Positions 48,192 to 58,263 of a DNA stretch of 64,000 bases are shown here, one piece after another; positions within the stretch are counted from its first letter, which is position 1, and each line of letters begins with the position of its first letter. The stretch spans positions 19,126 through 83,125 of the forward strand of contig JAAVYF010000047.1 in the NCBI GenBank assembly GCA_022790975.1, written 5' to 3'. Source of the stretch: Clostridia bacterium (GTDB lineage Bacteria; Bacillota; Clostridia; TANB77; CAG-508). Below the pieces are notes generated by a model. The model saw only the letters and a list, made by a program, of their open reading frames with translations. It made no database searches and was not told where the DNA came from. The position numbers were made by a program, and so were the translations under genes.

Positions 48192-50234
48192 CTACATATT
48201 AGTAAAAATAACTAAAAGTTGTGATACGTCAATTAAACTTAAATTTCCATCTAAATTTATATCTCCAGCTTTATCATATGCACCTGTTAATATAAATCCT
48301 GGAATTCCAGTATAATGAGCTATATGTTTTGATAAGTCTAAAAGTGAAATTCTACCATCTCCACTTAAATCTCCTCTAACAACAACTGTATATTCTTTAT
48401 CATTTACTTTTAAAATCATTCCTGTTCCAATATACTTATCATAATCTGTAACAATCTCACCTACTTGATTATAAATTATAGGAGTACCATTTTCAATAGA
48501 AATTTTATCCAAAAACTCATTTATCTTTGTATTATCATAAACTTTTGTAATATAGTTATCATTAGAAATTGCATATTCTTTAGAAGCTGTATTAGTATAT
48601 GTTGTAAAAGATTTTATACATACATCAGCTTTATTTAAATCTATATTCATATCTCCATATTGAATAGTTCCTAAATCTCCTAAATTAACCCAATTTATTC
48701 CATCTAATGATACTCTACTGTATCCTGGCTTTGCTGTAATACAATCATATATAGTATTGTCAACTTCAGCTTCTACCATAAAATAAAAACTATCATCAAC
48801 AGTAATATGTTTTACAACTACAGCAAATTTATCTCCTGTTAAAGTTGTAGGTGTTATTTGAATAGTATTATAACCTGGTTTTAATGTATCTGTTGTAGCA
48901 ACTTTTATTAAATTATTATTGCTTAAATCTTCCCCATTTGGATTTATATATATTTCTAATTTAGCTGTTTGACAAGTACTTACAGAAACTTCTGTTAATA
49001 ATTCATTCATTTGTGAAGAATTTCTATCATAAATACTTGCATAATATCCTTCATTTACATTATTTCCATATGAAGTTAATGTTACTGGAATATTAGCTCC
49101 ATACCAATCATTTTGATATAAATTGTCATAATTTATTTGTGAACTTTCTGTTATACCATAAACATTAGATTCAATCCAAACATCCTCATATGAAATCCAA
49201 AGATATCCATTATCAAATGAATCTTTTGAATATGAATTCAATATTAGATATGCACCATTTTTATTTGGTTTAGAAGTACCAGTAAAATTATCTCTACTAT
49301 AATTATCATCCCAGCCAATAATTGTAACTGCATGATCTGTTATTGTTCCATTAAAATCATCACAATAATATGCTGTTGCATTCACTATACTACTATCATT
49401 ATAGAATTTTGGATCTGTAGCAAATGTATAAGTCATAACTCCACCATAATTTATAATATGTTCTTTTATTTGATTTCTAATAGTATTAACTTCTTCTTCT
49501 GTATAATAATGGTCATTTCCATCAAAACAAATAGTTCTATCTGAATCATTCTTATATTTATAAATACTTGGGAATGTTTCATATCCTTTTACATAATAAC
49601 TTGGTTCAATTTTTATATCATTTAAACTAATTCTATCCATATTATTTTCAAATGGCATTTGATTTTCAAAAATTGCACCTTGACCATTAGTTAAATAAGC
49701 CATTGCAACTATAGAAGAACCACCCTTATCTACTACCCTATTAAATCCTTCATTATTTCTTCCATCATAAAAACTTTGTGATGTAGCATAATTCATATGT
49801 TTTTCAGAAAAATCTGGACTTGTACCATATTTTAATTTTAAATTTGTTTCCATTGAGTTAAATGCAGCAAATGCCCAACAAGAAAGTGTTTCTCCTTGGT
49901 CTTTTACTTCTATTTGCATTTTATTTCTTAAGTCGAAACTTGAATCTAAAACAGATGCTCCAACCTTTAACGCTTTAGTATTTGAACAAATATTTCTAAA
50001 TATTGATTTTGCAATAGTGTCTTCTTCTGACATCTTAACTGTATACATTAAAGGCATCATACTGTTTTCTTTATCTTCTTCGCTTAATTCGCTCCAGTTT
50101 TCATAACTTTTTAAAGCTTCTACTGTATTTGCTTCTATATCAGAAGTTGCATATACTTTACCTACTCCAAATATACAAGCAAATATTAAAGCTAACAATA
50201 TTTTTTTACTCTTATATCTTCTTATAATAACCAT
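48192..50234 (-). CDS. Secreted papain-like cysteine protease with C-terminal dockerin
   Basis: A 680-residue exported protein. A signal peptide ends near GKVYA. The C1A-type protease domain shows the catalytic Cys in DQGETLSCWAFAAFNSMETN, His in TDHAVTIIGWDDNY and Asn in YLILNSYSKD. A lectin-like or beta-sandwich middle region follows (NWVNLGDLGTIQYGDMNI). The C-terminus is a type I dockerin of two repeats, GDLSGDGRISLLDLSKHIA and AGDINLDGNLSLIDVSQLL, each with a calcium loop. The cohesin protein encoded just downstream is the obvious partner. The substrate is unknown, but an extracellular proteolytic role is clear. Confidence 0.88.
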   Translation of the reverse strand: MVIIRRYKSKKILLALIFACIFGVGKVYATSDIEANTVEALKSYENWSELSEEDKENSMMPLMYTVKMSEEDTIAKSIFRNICSNTKALKVGASVLDSSFDLRNKMQIEVKDQGETLSCWAFAAFNSMETNLKLKYGTSPDFSEKHMNYATSQSFYDGRNNEGFNRVVDKGGSSIVAMAYLTNGQGAIFENQMPFENNMDRISLNDIKIEPSYYVKGYETFPSIYKYKNDSDRTICFDGNDHYYTEEEVNTIRNQIKEHIINYGGVMTYTFATDPKFYNDSSIVNATAYYCDDFNGTITDHAVTIIGWDDNYSRDNFTGTSKPNKNGAYLILNSYSKDSFDNGYLWISYEDVWIESNVYGITESSQINYDNLYQNDWYGANIPVTLTSYGNNVNEGYYASIYDRNSSQMNELLTEVSVSTCQTAKLEIYINPNGEDLSNNNLIKVATTDTLKPGYNTIQITPTTLTGDKFAVVVKHITVDDSFYFMVEAEVDNTIYDCITAKPGYSRVSLDGINWVNLGDLGTIQYGDMNIDLNKADVCIKSFTTYTNTASKEYAISNDNYITKVYDNTKINEFLDKISIENGTPIIYNQVGEIVTDYDKYIGTGMILKVNDKEYTVVVRGDLSGDGRISLLDLSKHIAHYTGIPGFILTGAYDKAGDINLDGNLSLIDVSQLLVIFTNM

Positions 50235-50499
50235 CTCCTTACTTTGAAGATTTTAAACAATATATAACTAGTATAACACCAAAACAAAAAGAAATCAAAT
50301 CGCATTCCGCTATTACCAAGCATTACCAGTTTATTTTGTATTACGGATACTGACTTTATGTACACTATTATTACTTAATATTAAATTTATGTTACAAAAA
50401 AATAATCAAAATTTAATACAAATTCTATATATTTTTAATTAATTTATATTTATAATATATATAGTATAAATGATTTTAAGAAATGAAAGGAATATAATA

Positions 50500-51652
50500 A
50501 TGACAGAAGTAAAAGCTTTAAAAAAAGCTGGTATACAAATTGTAAAAGAACTTACAGCTTTAGAAACTAGTAACATAGCTTCCATTATATCAGAAAAAAT
50601 TTGTGGAGCATTCCCTGAACATAATATAAATAAAACAGATTTATCTAATGCGCTTTCTAGAGTTAATATGTATTTAGCTATTTTTCAAGATAATTCTGCT
50701 GCTAAATATTATTATAAAAATGATTCCATTTATTTTGAAAAAGATATAGATTTTAATGCACTCGATACACCAGCAATTCATGAATGCTTACATTTTATTC
50801 AAGCTATAAAAAATAAAAATGGTAAATTAAAAAAACTTGGTTTATATAATTTAAATTTAATTAAGGCTTCTGGTTTAGCATTAAATGAGGCTGCCGTTCA
50901 GCTTATGGCTTCTCAAGCTAATCGGAGTTTCTCAAGACTCAGTAAAATATTATGATATGGAATTTAAAACAGATTCTCCAAATTATTATCCTATTGAATG
51001 TGCTTTAGTTAAACAAATGACATACTTCACTGGTACTTACCCACTTTATCATAGTACTCTTTATAGTAATGATATATTTAAAAATACATTTATTATGAAA
51101 TCAAGTGAAAAAATATATAATCAAATTATAAATAATTTAGACTTAATAGTTGAATATCAAGAAGCATTACATAAAGAAAATCTATATTTATCTTATATTG
51201 AATTTGATACAATAAAATCTTCTAAAATACAAGCTTCTAGAAAAACTATTAATGCTTTAAAAGAAGATATTAAAACTTTAACATTAAAAACTCAAGAATT
51301 AATATTAACAAGTTGTGCAAATTCAGACTTAGATTTAGTTAGAGATGAACAAGGCGTAAAAGAATTTAAAAATAAATTATATAATTTTCAAGATAATTTA
51401 ATATCTACTGAAAACTATACATTCTTTAATGACTTTTATTGTAAAATGATGGAAGAATTGGATAATAAACGTGAACTTATTAAAAAATATGGAATTCTTA
51501 TCCAATTTAAAGATATACGTGATAACTTAAGTTTATTAGAAACAAGACAAGAAAGCTTAAATCTATTTAAAGTAGCTATTGAAAAACTAAAAAAATTATT
51601 ACATATTAATCAAGAATCAACAGCAAATTCTGATGAAGAAAATAAAAATTAA
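50500..51652 (+). CDS. Gluzincin-like hypothetical protein, restored across one CGGA site (plus strand)
   Basis: Reading CGGA at 50923-50926 as glycine gives 383 residues. The ATG at 50500 is chosen because AAAGGA lies 8 bases upstream. Residues 88-96 hold an HExxH-type motif (IHECLHFIQ), and ALNEAAVQLMASQAN-G-VSQDS lies about 37 residues on, the third-ligand Glu pattern of gluzincins. The recoded glycine follows directly. The C-terminal half is charged and helical with no recognised domain. It is the only plus-strand gene with a recoding site, and the extra C is on its own sense strand. It could be a metalloprotease; I cannot name a family. Confidence 0.7.
50923..50926 (+). other. CGGA +1 recoding site (Gly) on the plus strand
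   Basis: In-frame AAT CGGA GTT restores SQAN-G-VSQDSVKYYD. It shows the pattern follows gene sense, not the sequenced strand. Confidence 0.87.
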
Positions 51653-51666
51653 AATTAATTAACTAT

Positions 51667-51690
51667 CCCCCATCAATATTGTGATGGGGG
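51667..51690 (+). terminator. Terminator of the gluzincin-like gene
   Basis: Stem cccccatca / tgatggggg with a T-rich run, 15 bases past the stop. Confidence 0.9.
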
Positions 51691-51775
51691 CTTTAAATAC
51701 CTTATTATATTTAATTTTAATATCATACAATTTTTATAATCTAATTATCTCTCAAAATTTTATAATTAAATTGTT

Positions 51776-52555
51776 TTATAAAATTATAGCTGACATTGCT
51801 CTTTTAAATTTTTTTCCTTGAACTCTTGCTGATGCAATTATATCTTTATTGCACACACTACAAAGATTGCAATCTATTATATTTTCTGGAAGTAACCCTG
51901 TATCTTCTAATAAAATTCTATTTATTAAAACTGTATCTATATAATACTTTTGTTTTCCTTCTTTTTCTTCTCCTAACTTTATAAACTCATCAGTACGTTT
52001 TGTAAATTTAAAAATTTCCTCACAAAGTTCTTTTACATCAACATCTACTTCAAAATGACATTTTCTAATTGACGGATTTATAAAACATAAAATATCTTTA
52101 GCATTACAATTATAATTATTCATCATTTTTATAACTGTTTTTTCAGCAATCTTTTTAAATGTACCTTTCCATCCAGAATGTACATTAGCAATAACATTCT
52201 TGAAAGGATCATAAAAGAAAAATAATATACAATCTGCATTTTTTGAGGCAATTGCAATTTCTCCTTTATCTGTAATAAGCCCATCAACATCTATCAATTC
52301 ATCTTGGCTTGTTAATGAATTTACACATTTTACATTGTCTGTATGTGACTGCTTCGGAATTAATAGCTGATTTTTATTTATATTTAAAATCTTACAAATT
52401 TTTTCTAAACTTTCATTTTCATATTGGTTACCAGTTGTAAAATCTATATTATCATTCATTAAAGTATAACAATGATTAACTCCTAGCTCTAGTAATTTTT
52501 TAAATTGAATATATTCAATTCCATATTCTTTTTTATACACTATTTTATCACTCAT
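51776..52555 (-). CDS. pgeF: Purine-nucleoside phosphorylase / laccase-domain protein PgeF (YlmD)
   Basis: About 259 residues from the ATG at 52555. A TTG four codons upstream is an alternative, and neither has a strong ribosome binding site. Family motifs include NKNQLLIPKQSHTDNVKCVN, DGLITDKGEIAIASKNADC, NVIANVHSGWKGTFKKIAEK with the metal-site HSGWKG, and a CHFEVDVDVKELC segment. The final motif is CNLCSVCN. The family was once called a multicopper oxidase and is now known for purine nucleoside cleavage and for correcting MurC misincorporation in some bacteria. It lies 41 bases downstream of alr in the same direction. Confidence 0.9.
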   Translation of the reverse strand: MSDKIVYKKEYGIEYIQFKKLLELGVNHCYTLMNDNIDFTTGNQYENESLEKICKILNINKNQLLIPKQSHTDNVKCVNSLTSQDELIDVDGLITDKGEIAIASKNADCILFFFYDPFKNVIANVHSGWKGTFKKIAEKTVIKMMNNYNCNAKDILCFINPSIRKCHFEVDVDVKELCEEIFKFTKRTDEFIKLGEEKEGKQKYYIDTVLINRILLEDTGLLPENIIDCNLCSVCNKDIIASARVQGKKFKRAMSAIIL

Positions 52556-52595
52556 AAAAAGTTCCAAACTCCATTTCTATAAATTTATTAAAATT

Positions 52596-53685
52596 CTATT
52601 TAGATTTAATAAATACCCTAGGTACTCTAGCAGAAATAGTTGATAGCATTTCATAATTAATTGTATTACAAGAATTTGCTATTTCTTCTAATTTTATATT
52701 TTCATTATCCCAAATATATACATCATCTCCTACTTTAACATCTGGTACTTCTGTAACATCTGCCATAAAACTATCCATACAAATTTTTCCAATTATATTT
52801 ACCCTTTTTCCATTTATTAAAATTTCACCTTTATTAGATAAACTTCTTCTTAAGCCATCTGCATATCCTATTGGTATTGTTGCAACTTTTGTTAATTTTT
52901 TAGTTATAAAACTTCTATTATAGCCTATACTAGTTTGTGAACTTACTTCTTTTATAAATGTAATTTTAGATTTTAATTTACAAATTGGTTTCAAATTTAT
53001 TTTCTCACATGCTTTTTCATCTGATTTATATCCGTATATAATTATTCCAGGACGTACCAAATTAAATTCATCATCTGGATAATTCAAAATTGCATTTGAA
53101 GCTTCTGCATGAATATATTTTAAATTCATTCTTTCTTTTATTTTATTTACTACATTTTTAAAGCAAGCTATTTGCATTTTGGTATATTCATCATCAGAAT
53201 CTGCTGAAGAAAAATGAGTATAAATACCTTCTACTTTTACATTCTTCCCTAGCATATCTAAATATTCAAATATTTCATCTGGCTCTACACCTGTTCTTTC
53301 CATTCCTGTTTCTATTTCTATATGAACTCTTATTTCTTTTTCTTGATTAGAAATCTGTTTAGCAAAACTCTTATCACTAATTCCGTACTACTAAATTATT
53401 TTCTATTATTTTTGAAATTTCAGTTTCATATGGTTGATTTAATATAAAAATATCTTTTTTATATCCTAAATCTCTTATGAATTTTCCCTCATCTACTGTA
53501 GCTACACCAACTATATCAAATAAATTTAAAATTTCAATTCTAGTATTTATGTATGTTCCATAAGCATTTGCTTTTATAACTGGCATTATTTTAGTTCCTA
53601 ATTTTAGAAATTTTTTTATCTCTTCTATATTATTTAAAAAATTTTCCAAATCTACTTCCATTACAGTAGGTCTTGTAGGCTCCAT
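52596..53685 (-). CDS. alr: Alanine racemase, restored across one CGGA site
   Basis: Reading CGGA at 53385-53382 as glycine gives a 362-residue alanine racemase of usual length. The PLP lysine is in IMPVIKANAYGTYI. The restored stretch runs ENNLVV-G-ISDKSFAKQIS into VHIEIETGMERTGVEPDE, a family signature. The C-terminal half has IGYNRSFITKK, the catalytic-Tyr region, and PIGYADGLRRSLSNKG and ICMDSFMADVTEVP. It makes D-alanine for peptidoglycan. AAGGAGGAG precedes the ATG. As an essential function it argues for efficient frameshifting, unless a second racemase exists elsewhere. Confidence 0.94.
53382..53385 (-). other. CGGA +1 recoding site (Gly) in alr
   Basis: In-frame GTA CGGA ATT restores LVV-G-ISDKS. 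Triplet reading gives CGG AAT TAG, a stop at codon 103. Confidence 0.9.
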
Positions 53686-53706
53686 AGAAAATCTCCTCCT
53701 TAAATA

Positions 53707-56700
53707 TTAATTTACTTTCTTTATAAGATTATATGTATTATCTTTTAAATTAGGATTAAACATACAAATTGATTTATATTGACAATAATTACAACCTGTT
53801 TGTTCTTTATAACTATATGGTTTAATATCAATATTCCCAGATAAAATCTCATTCGATATTTGTTTTATTACATCTGATACACTTTTTTGAAGTTCTTCAA
53901 AATCTTGCTCATTCATTGTACTTGATTTATATTCACTAATAGTTCCATCTTGTTTTAATGTAACTGGTATTATATCAGAAGTTCCTGTAATAGATGTATC
54001 CATCATTTTTATAACATTGACATCTGCCAAAACAATTCCATTCATTCTAAACTTTTTTCTTATTTCTTGCTTTATTTCTTCAAGATTTAAATTTCTTTTA
54101 TTAGTTCTATATTCTTTTAAACTCATATAAAGAATTCCACTAGGTGAAAAATTTTCTTTCTTACTTACAGCATCTAAATATGTTATAAGTTGAATTTGTA
54201 AACCAGCTTTAACTTGATTTATATCTATATCCATATCTTTAAATGAAGATTTATAATCTATTATTCTTACATAAGTTTTATCATTTAACTTACCTATATC
54301 TAATCTATCTATTTTCCCTGTTACTTCAATTTTCTTTCCATTATCTAGTTCTAACTCAATTGAATCATATTTCCCGTTATCTCCAAATTCAATTTCATGT
54401 CCTATAATATCAAAATTACTATTTCTTATTGTATAAACTATATATTCTATTGATTCTAAAACTACTTTTCTTAATTTTCTTGTTAATATTTTAAATTTAG
54501 CAGTACTCGAAAAAATATAATATTTAGACATTTCAAGGTAACTTTCTATTATCTCTTCTACTATTTTTCTTATTGTATCATTATCTATTTGCTTTACATT
54601 TAAATTTCTTTCATCTAATATAGCAAAAAAATTATCTATTACTTCATGCATAAATGTTCCAGTTTCTATACTTTGTATTTTTAATTCTTCTTTTTCTTTT
54701 AATTTTAATCCATATTTCATATGAAAAGCAAATGGACATTTTCTATATTGTTCTAATCTTGAAATACTTGTTTTTAATTTTTTTCCATATAATTTTTCAA
54801 TGTTTTGAATAGAAATAATATCTGCTTTATTAGTATAATTTACTCCTTTTAATATTCTTTCTAATTTTTCTTTATCTGTTTTTAAATAATAATTTAATAC
54901 TTTTTTCCATTCATCTGAAATTTTCTCACCATCAAGAAGTTTTTTATACATTACAATACTATCATCAAAAGTTGCTTTTTTATTAGTTATAAAATAATCT
55001 TTTCTTATAATGTCGCTTTTTTCTTCAAGAGTTGGTAATACTCTTTTTATTTTTTTTATTAATATTGAAGGTCTAATTGAATCTCCTTTTTTATCTGTTG
55101 AACAATATGAAAGATATAATTTTTGTGATGCCATACTTAGTATATTATAAATCTCAAAATTACTTTCATATAATGTTTCTAATGAGGTTTTTGCAAGTTC
55201 AACACCAGCTTCTTTAAGAACTTCTCTATCTTTATCATTTAAATATCCTTCAAATTTGTTAATTAAAGGAAATGCACCATCGTTTATTCCTATCACAAAA
55301 CATACCTTAATATTACTATTTCTAGAACGTTTACTATCTCCTAAAACAACTTGATCTTGTGTTGCTGGAATTTTACCAAGTTCACTTTCACTAAATCCAA
55401 TTTGAAGCAATTCCTTATAATCTTCGAATGTCATTTTCTTATTGCCAAATATATTAACAATTTCATCAAAAACATTAATTAAAATTTTATAACTAGTATT
55501 ATATTCATTACTTATTCCAATATCATTTATTAATTTTAACTTTTTATCTAAAATAGAACTTATTTTATTATTAATTAGATGTTCATAAAGAATTTTTGTA
55601 ATTTCTTTTGTAGTTTTATCTTTTGACATTTCTTCTTTTAATTCTTCTAATGGTTCAATAATAAATTGTCTTATTTTCTCTGCTTTTTCTTGATTTTCAT
55701 TTTGAATTTCATAATTAAAATTTCTAAACCATTTATAATTTCTAATTCCCCATTTTCTACAATAATTTTCAAAAATGTATATATCTTCATTTGAAATATC
55801 TAACATTCCAAGTTTTACAAAATTAAAAATAGAATCAAAAGACCAATTCCTAGAAAAAATTTCTAAAATTGCTAAAATATATTTTATTAAAATGTTTTGA
55901 TTTAAATCTTTTTTTTCATCTATAAATATTGGAATTTCGTATTTCTCAAAAATAATCTTTGCTTCTTGATTATAGTTTTCTAATGAATTAGAAATAATAG
56001 CTATCTGATTATATTTGTATTTATTTTCTTTTACTATTTTTAAAATTTCATTTGCAACATACTCAAGTTCAGAATATGCATTATTTGCCAAAAATAAACT
56101 TACATTTTTACATTCACTATCATATAATTTTATTTGATTTGAAGAAGAAAAAACATTTTCTAAAAACTTAAGTTCATCACATTTTAATCTATAATTATTT
56201 TCACAATGAATAGTTTCTACTTTAATTTGATTTGAATTACATATTTTAATTAATTTATCAGCAAATAATTTATTAAAATAAAATACATCTTGTTCCTTTT
56301 CTCCCTTTTCTAAATCATCCATAGAAATAGCAATTGAAACAGAATCAGCTTTTTTTATAATTTGTTCAAATACCATGTATTCTTGAGGAGTAAATCCAAT
56401 AAAATCATCTATATAAACTAAACTATTATCAAAAATCGTTGACTTTGAAATTTTATCTATTACTAATGTTAAGCTATCGTTCTCATCTATAAAACTTTTT
56501 TCTATTTTCTCATTATATTTTTTGTATATTAATTTTACATCTTCTAATTTTAATCTTGTATAAGTTTCTTCAATATTAATATTTTCTAATATATCAGATG
56601 TAATATTATGCTTTTTTAATTCTGTTATCATATTTGAAATGATATCTATATTTTTGTTTGATTTTCCTAAAAATTTTAATTTATCTTTATTTTCTTTTAA

Positions 56701-56983
56701 AATATCATAAATTATCATGGCTTTTCCGAGATTTAGTTAGACTATCATAATTATATCCACCAACTTCATTTAATACTCTTAATGCCATTCTACTTAATGT
56801 TAGAACTTCTACATTAAACAACGACTTTGTTTTCAAATGTTCAAATAAATTTTTTTCTGCATTTAAATTACTTTGTTCTGGAACAATTAAGAAAATCTTT
56901 TCTTTCGAAAGATTTTCTTTAATATCATTATATAAATTTAAACTTTTTCCACTACCACTTTTGCCATAAATAATCTTTAACAT
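53707..56983 (-). CDS. addB: ATP-dependent helicase/nuclease subunit AddB, restored across one CGGA site
   Basis: Reading CGGA at 56728-56725 as glycine gives 1091 residues, close to AddB of other Firmicutes. The N-terminal Walker A is IYGKSGSGKSLNLYND. The restored stretch LTKS-G-KAMIIYDILKE matches the family's LSKAGKxxLLYKI motif. VYIDDFIGFTPQEYMVFEQI, the helicase-like SNSLENYNQEAKIIFEKYEI and the C-terminal nuclease domain (VRIIDYKSSFKDMDI) with an iron-sulphur cysteine set (CNYCQYKSIC) follow. With AddA it resects double-strand breaks. addA is not in this window. The internal ATG at 56718 would omit the ATPase loop. Confidence 0.94.
56725..56728 (-). other. CGGA +1 recoding site (Gly) in addB
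   Basis: In-frame TCT CGGA AAA restores TKS-G-KAMIIYDI, a conserved AddB glycine. Confidence 0.92.
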
Positions 56984-57001
56984 TTTATTTCTCCTAAATT
57001 T

Positions 57002-58216
57002 TTAGTATGAACTATTAGAAATTATTGGATAATCAAATTTTCCATTTTCTACTATATATCCATCTTCTTGATGTGATGAATAAAATGTATCTGAACCTTT
57101 TAAGAAATAATTATATCTTAAATCATTTGTAAGTACTCCATTTCCTCCTATTATAATTGGATCATCCCAAGTTATATCTATAGCATACCATTTTCCATCT
57201 AATAATACATCATTCCATGCATGACTTTCAGTAACTCCAGATGAATTTTGAGCAATTCCACAAACTTCAACACATGAAATTCCAAGATTATCTAATATAA
57301 ATTTAAAAGCTTTAGCATATCCATCACAAACAGCATATTTATTAACTAATGCACCATATAAAGTATGTGAAACATCTGAACTAGTTGTTGAGTCATATTC
57401 TATAGTATCTATTAAATAATCGTGAATTTGTTTAATTTGAGTATATGTATCACCACTTAAATTAGATTTTAATGAATATAAAATTGTATTAATTTCATCT
57501 TCTGCAATTAGAACATCTGATTTTGTTTGAAATCCTTCTGCTAAATAACTAATTCCAGCATCAGGTCCAATTGAAATTTTATATGTTGTTCCTCTTATAT
57601 TAGTAGATGACTCAGTAAACATATACATTTTAGTAACATCTAAATAAAATATTTCTGGGTGGTCTAATAAAAGTGCATTTATAGCAAGTTGAAATGCATT
57701 AGTTAATGTAACATCACCAGAATCATCTTGTAATAAATCATTAAATGTTATTCCAAAATCTACAGAATAAGTACCTGTTTTTAAATTATCTAAGTTTGAA
57801 TATAATCTACTGTAAATAGTTTTTCCATATGTATCTAATTGATTATAGTAGAAACTATTATCTGTTATATTTCCATAAACAATTGTTGTTTGTTCCTGAT
57901 CATTAGAATAATTAGTAGGAGTTTGTGTATTAGATATTATTTGGCTCATATCAACATAGTTATCATTATTTTCAGGATTATTATTATCTGTAACAATAGT
58001 TATATTTTGTACTCCTGTTGCTTCATAATCAGGATAATAAACTTCACCTTTATTTCCAAATCCTACAACTTCAACAGTATTAGCTAAATATGTTTTCAAA
58101 CTTAATTTTTCTGGTAAACTAACTATACCACATAAATCTAATGATAATGCAATTGTTACTAGTATTATTAAAATTATAATTACTGTCAAGAAAAATGATA
58201 TTATATTATCTTTCAT
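57002..58216 (-). CDS. Membrane-anchored transglutaminase-like domain protein
   Basis: A 404-residue protein with one N-terminal transmembrane helix (residues 7-29), a Thr/Asn-rich linker and a C-terminal transglutaminase-like domain. The catalytic triad pattern is clear: Cys in YAVCDGYAKAFKFILDNLGI, His in ESHAWNDVLLDGKWYAIDIT and Asp in the following DITWDD. Such extracellular domains in Firmicutes are proteases or crosslinking enzymes acting at the surface. A middle region (about residues 150-240) is unassigned. It lies 18 bases upstream of addB, so it shares a transcript. Confidence 0.83.
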   Translation of the reverse strand: MKDNIISFFLTVIIILIILVTIALSLDLCGIVSLPEKLSLKTYLANTVEVVGFGNKGEVYYPDYEATGVQNITIVTDNNNPENNDNYVDMSQIISNTQTPTNYSNDQEQTTIVYGNITDNSFYYNQLDTYGKTIYSRLYSNLDNLKTGTYSVDFGITFNDLLQDDSGDVTLTNAFQLAINALLLDHPEIFYLDVTKMYMFTESSTNIRGTTYKISIGPDAGISYLAEGFQTKSDVLIAEDEINTILYSLKSNLSGDTYTQIKQIHDYLIDTIEYDSTTSSDVSHTLYGALVNKYAVCDGYAKAFKFILDNLGISCVEVCGIAQNSSGVTESHAWNDVLLDGKWYAIDITWDDPIIIGGNGVLTNDLRYNYFLKGSDTFYSSHQEDGYIVENGKFDYPIISNSSY

Positions 58217-58263
58217 TTTTTTCCTTTCTTAAATCTTTATAGATTTATTAAACAAAAAATTTT

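Noticed and set aside
53707..56718. Separate addB gene starting at the internal ATG at 56718
   Set aside because: That start would omit the Walker A loop, has no ribosome binding site, and the frame joins the upstream 85 codons through the CGGA glycine.
5369..56728. Pseudogenes or sequencing frameshifts as the cause of the split genes
   Set aside because: All 24 breaks share one in-frame codon and one direction. Many are in essential genes, two are tandem, and no other type of indel occurs. Random decay or read errors would scatter in sequence and frame.
5369..56728. Simple reassignment of CGG to another amino acid (as reported for Trp or Gln in some Firmicutes)
   Set aside because: A triplet reassignment keeps the frame. 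Here the downstream reading is only correct after a +1 shift, in all 24 cases.
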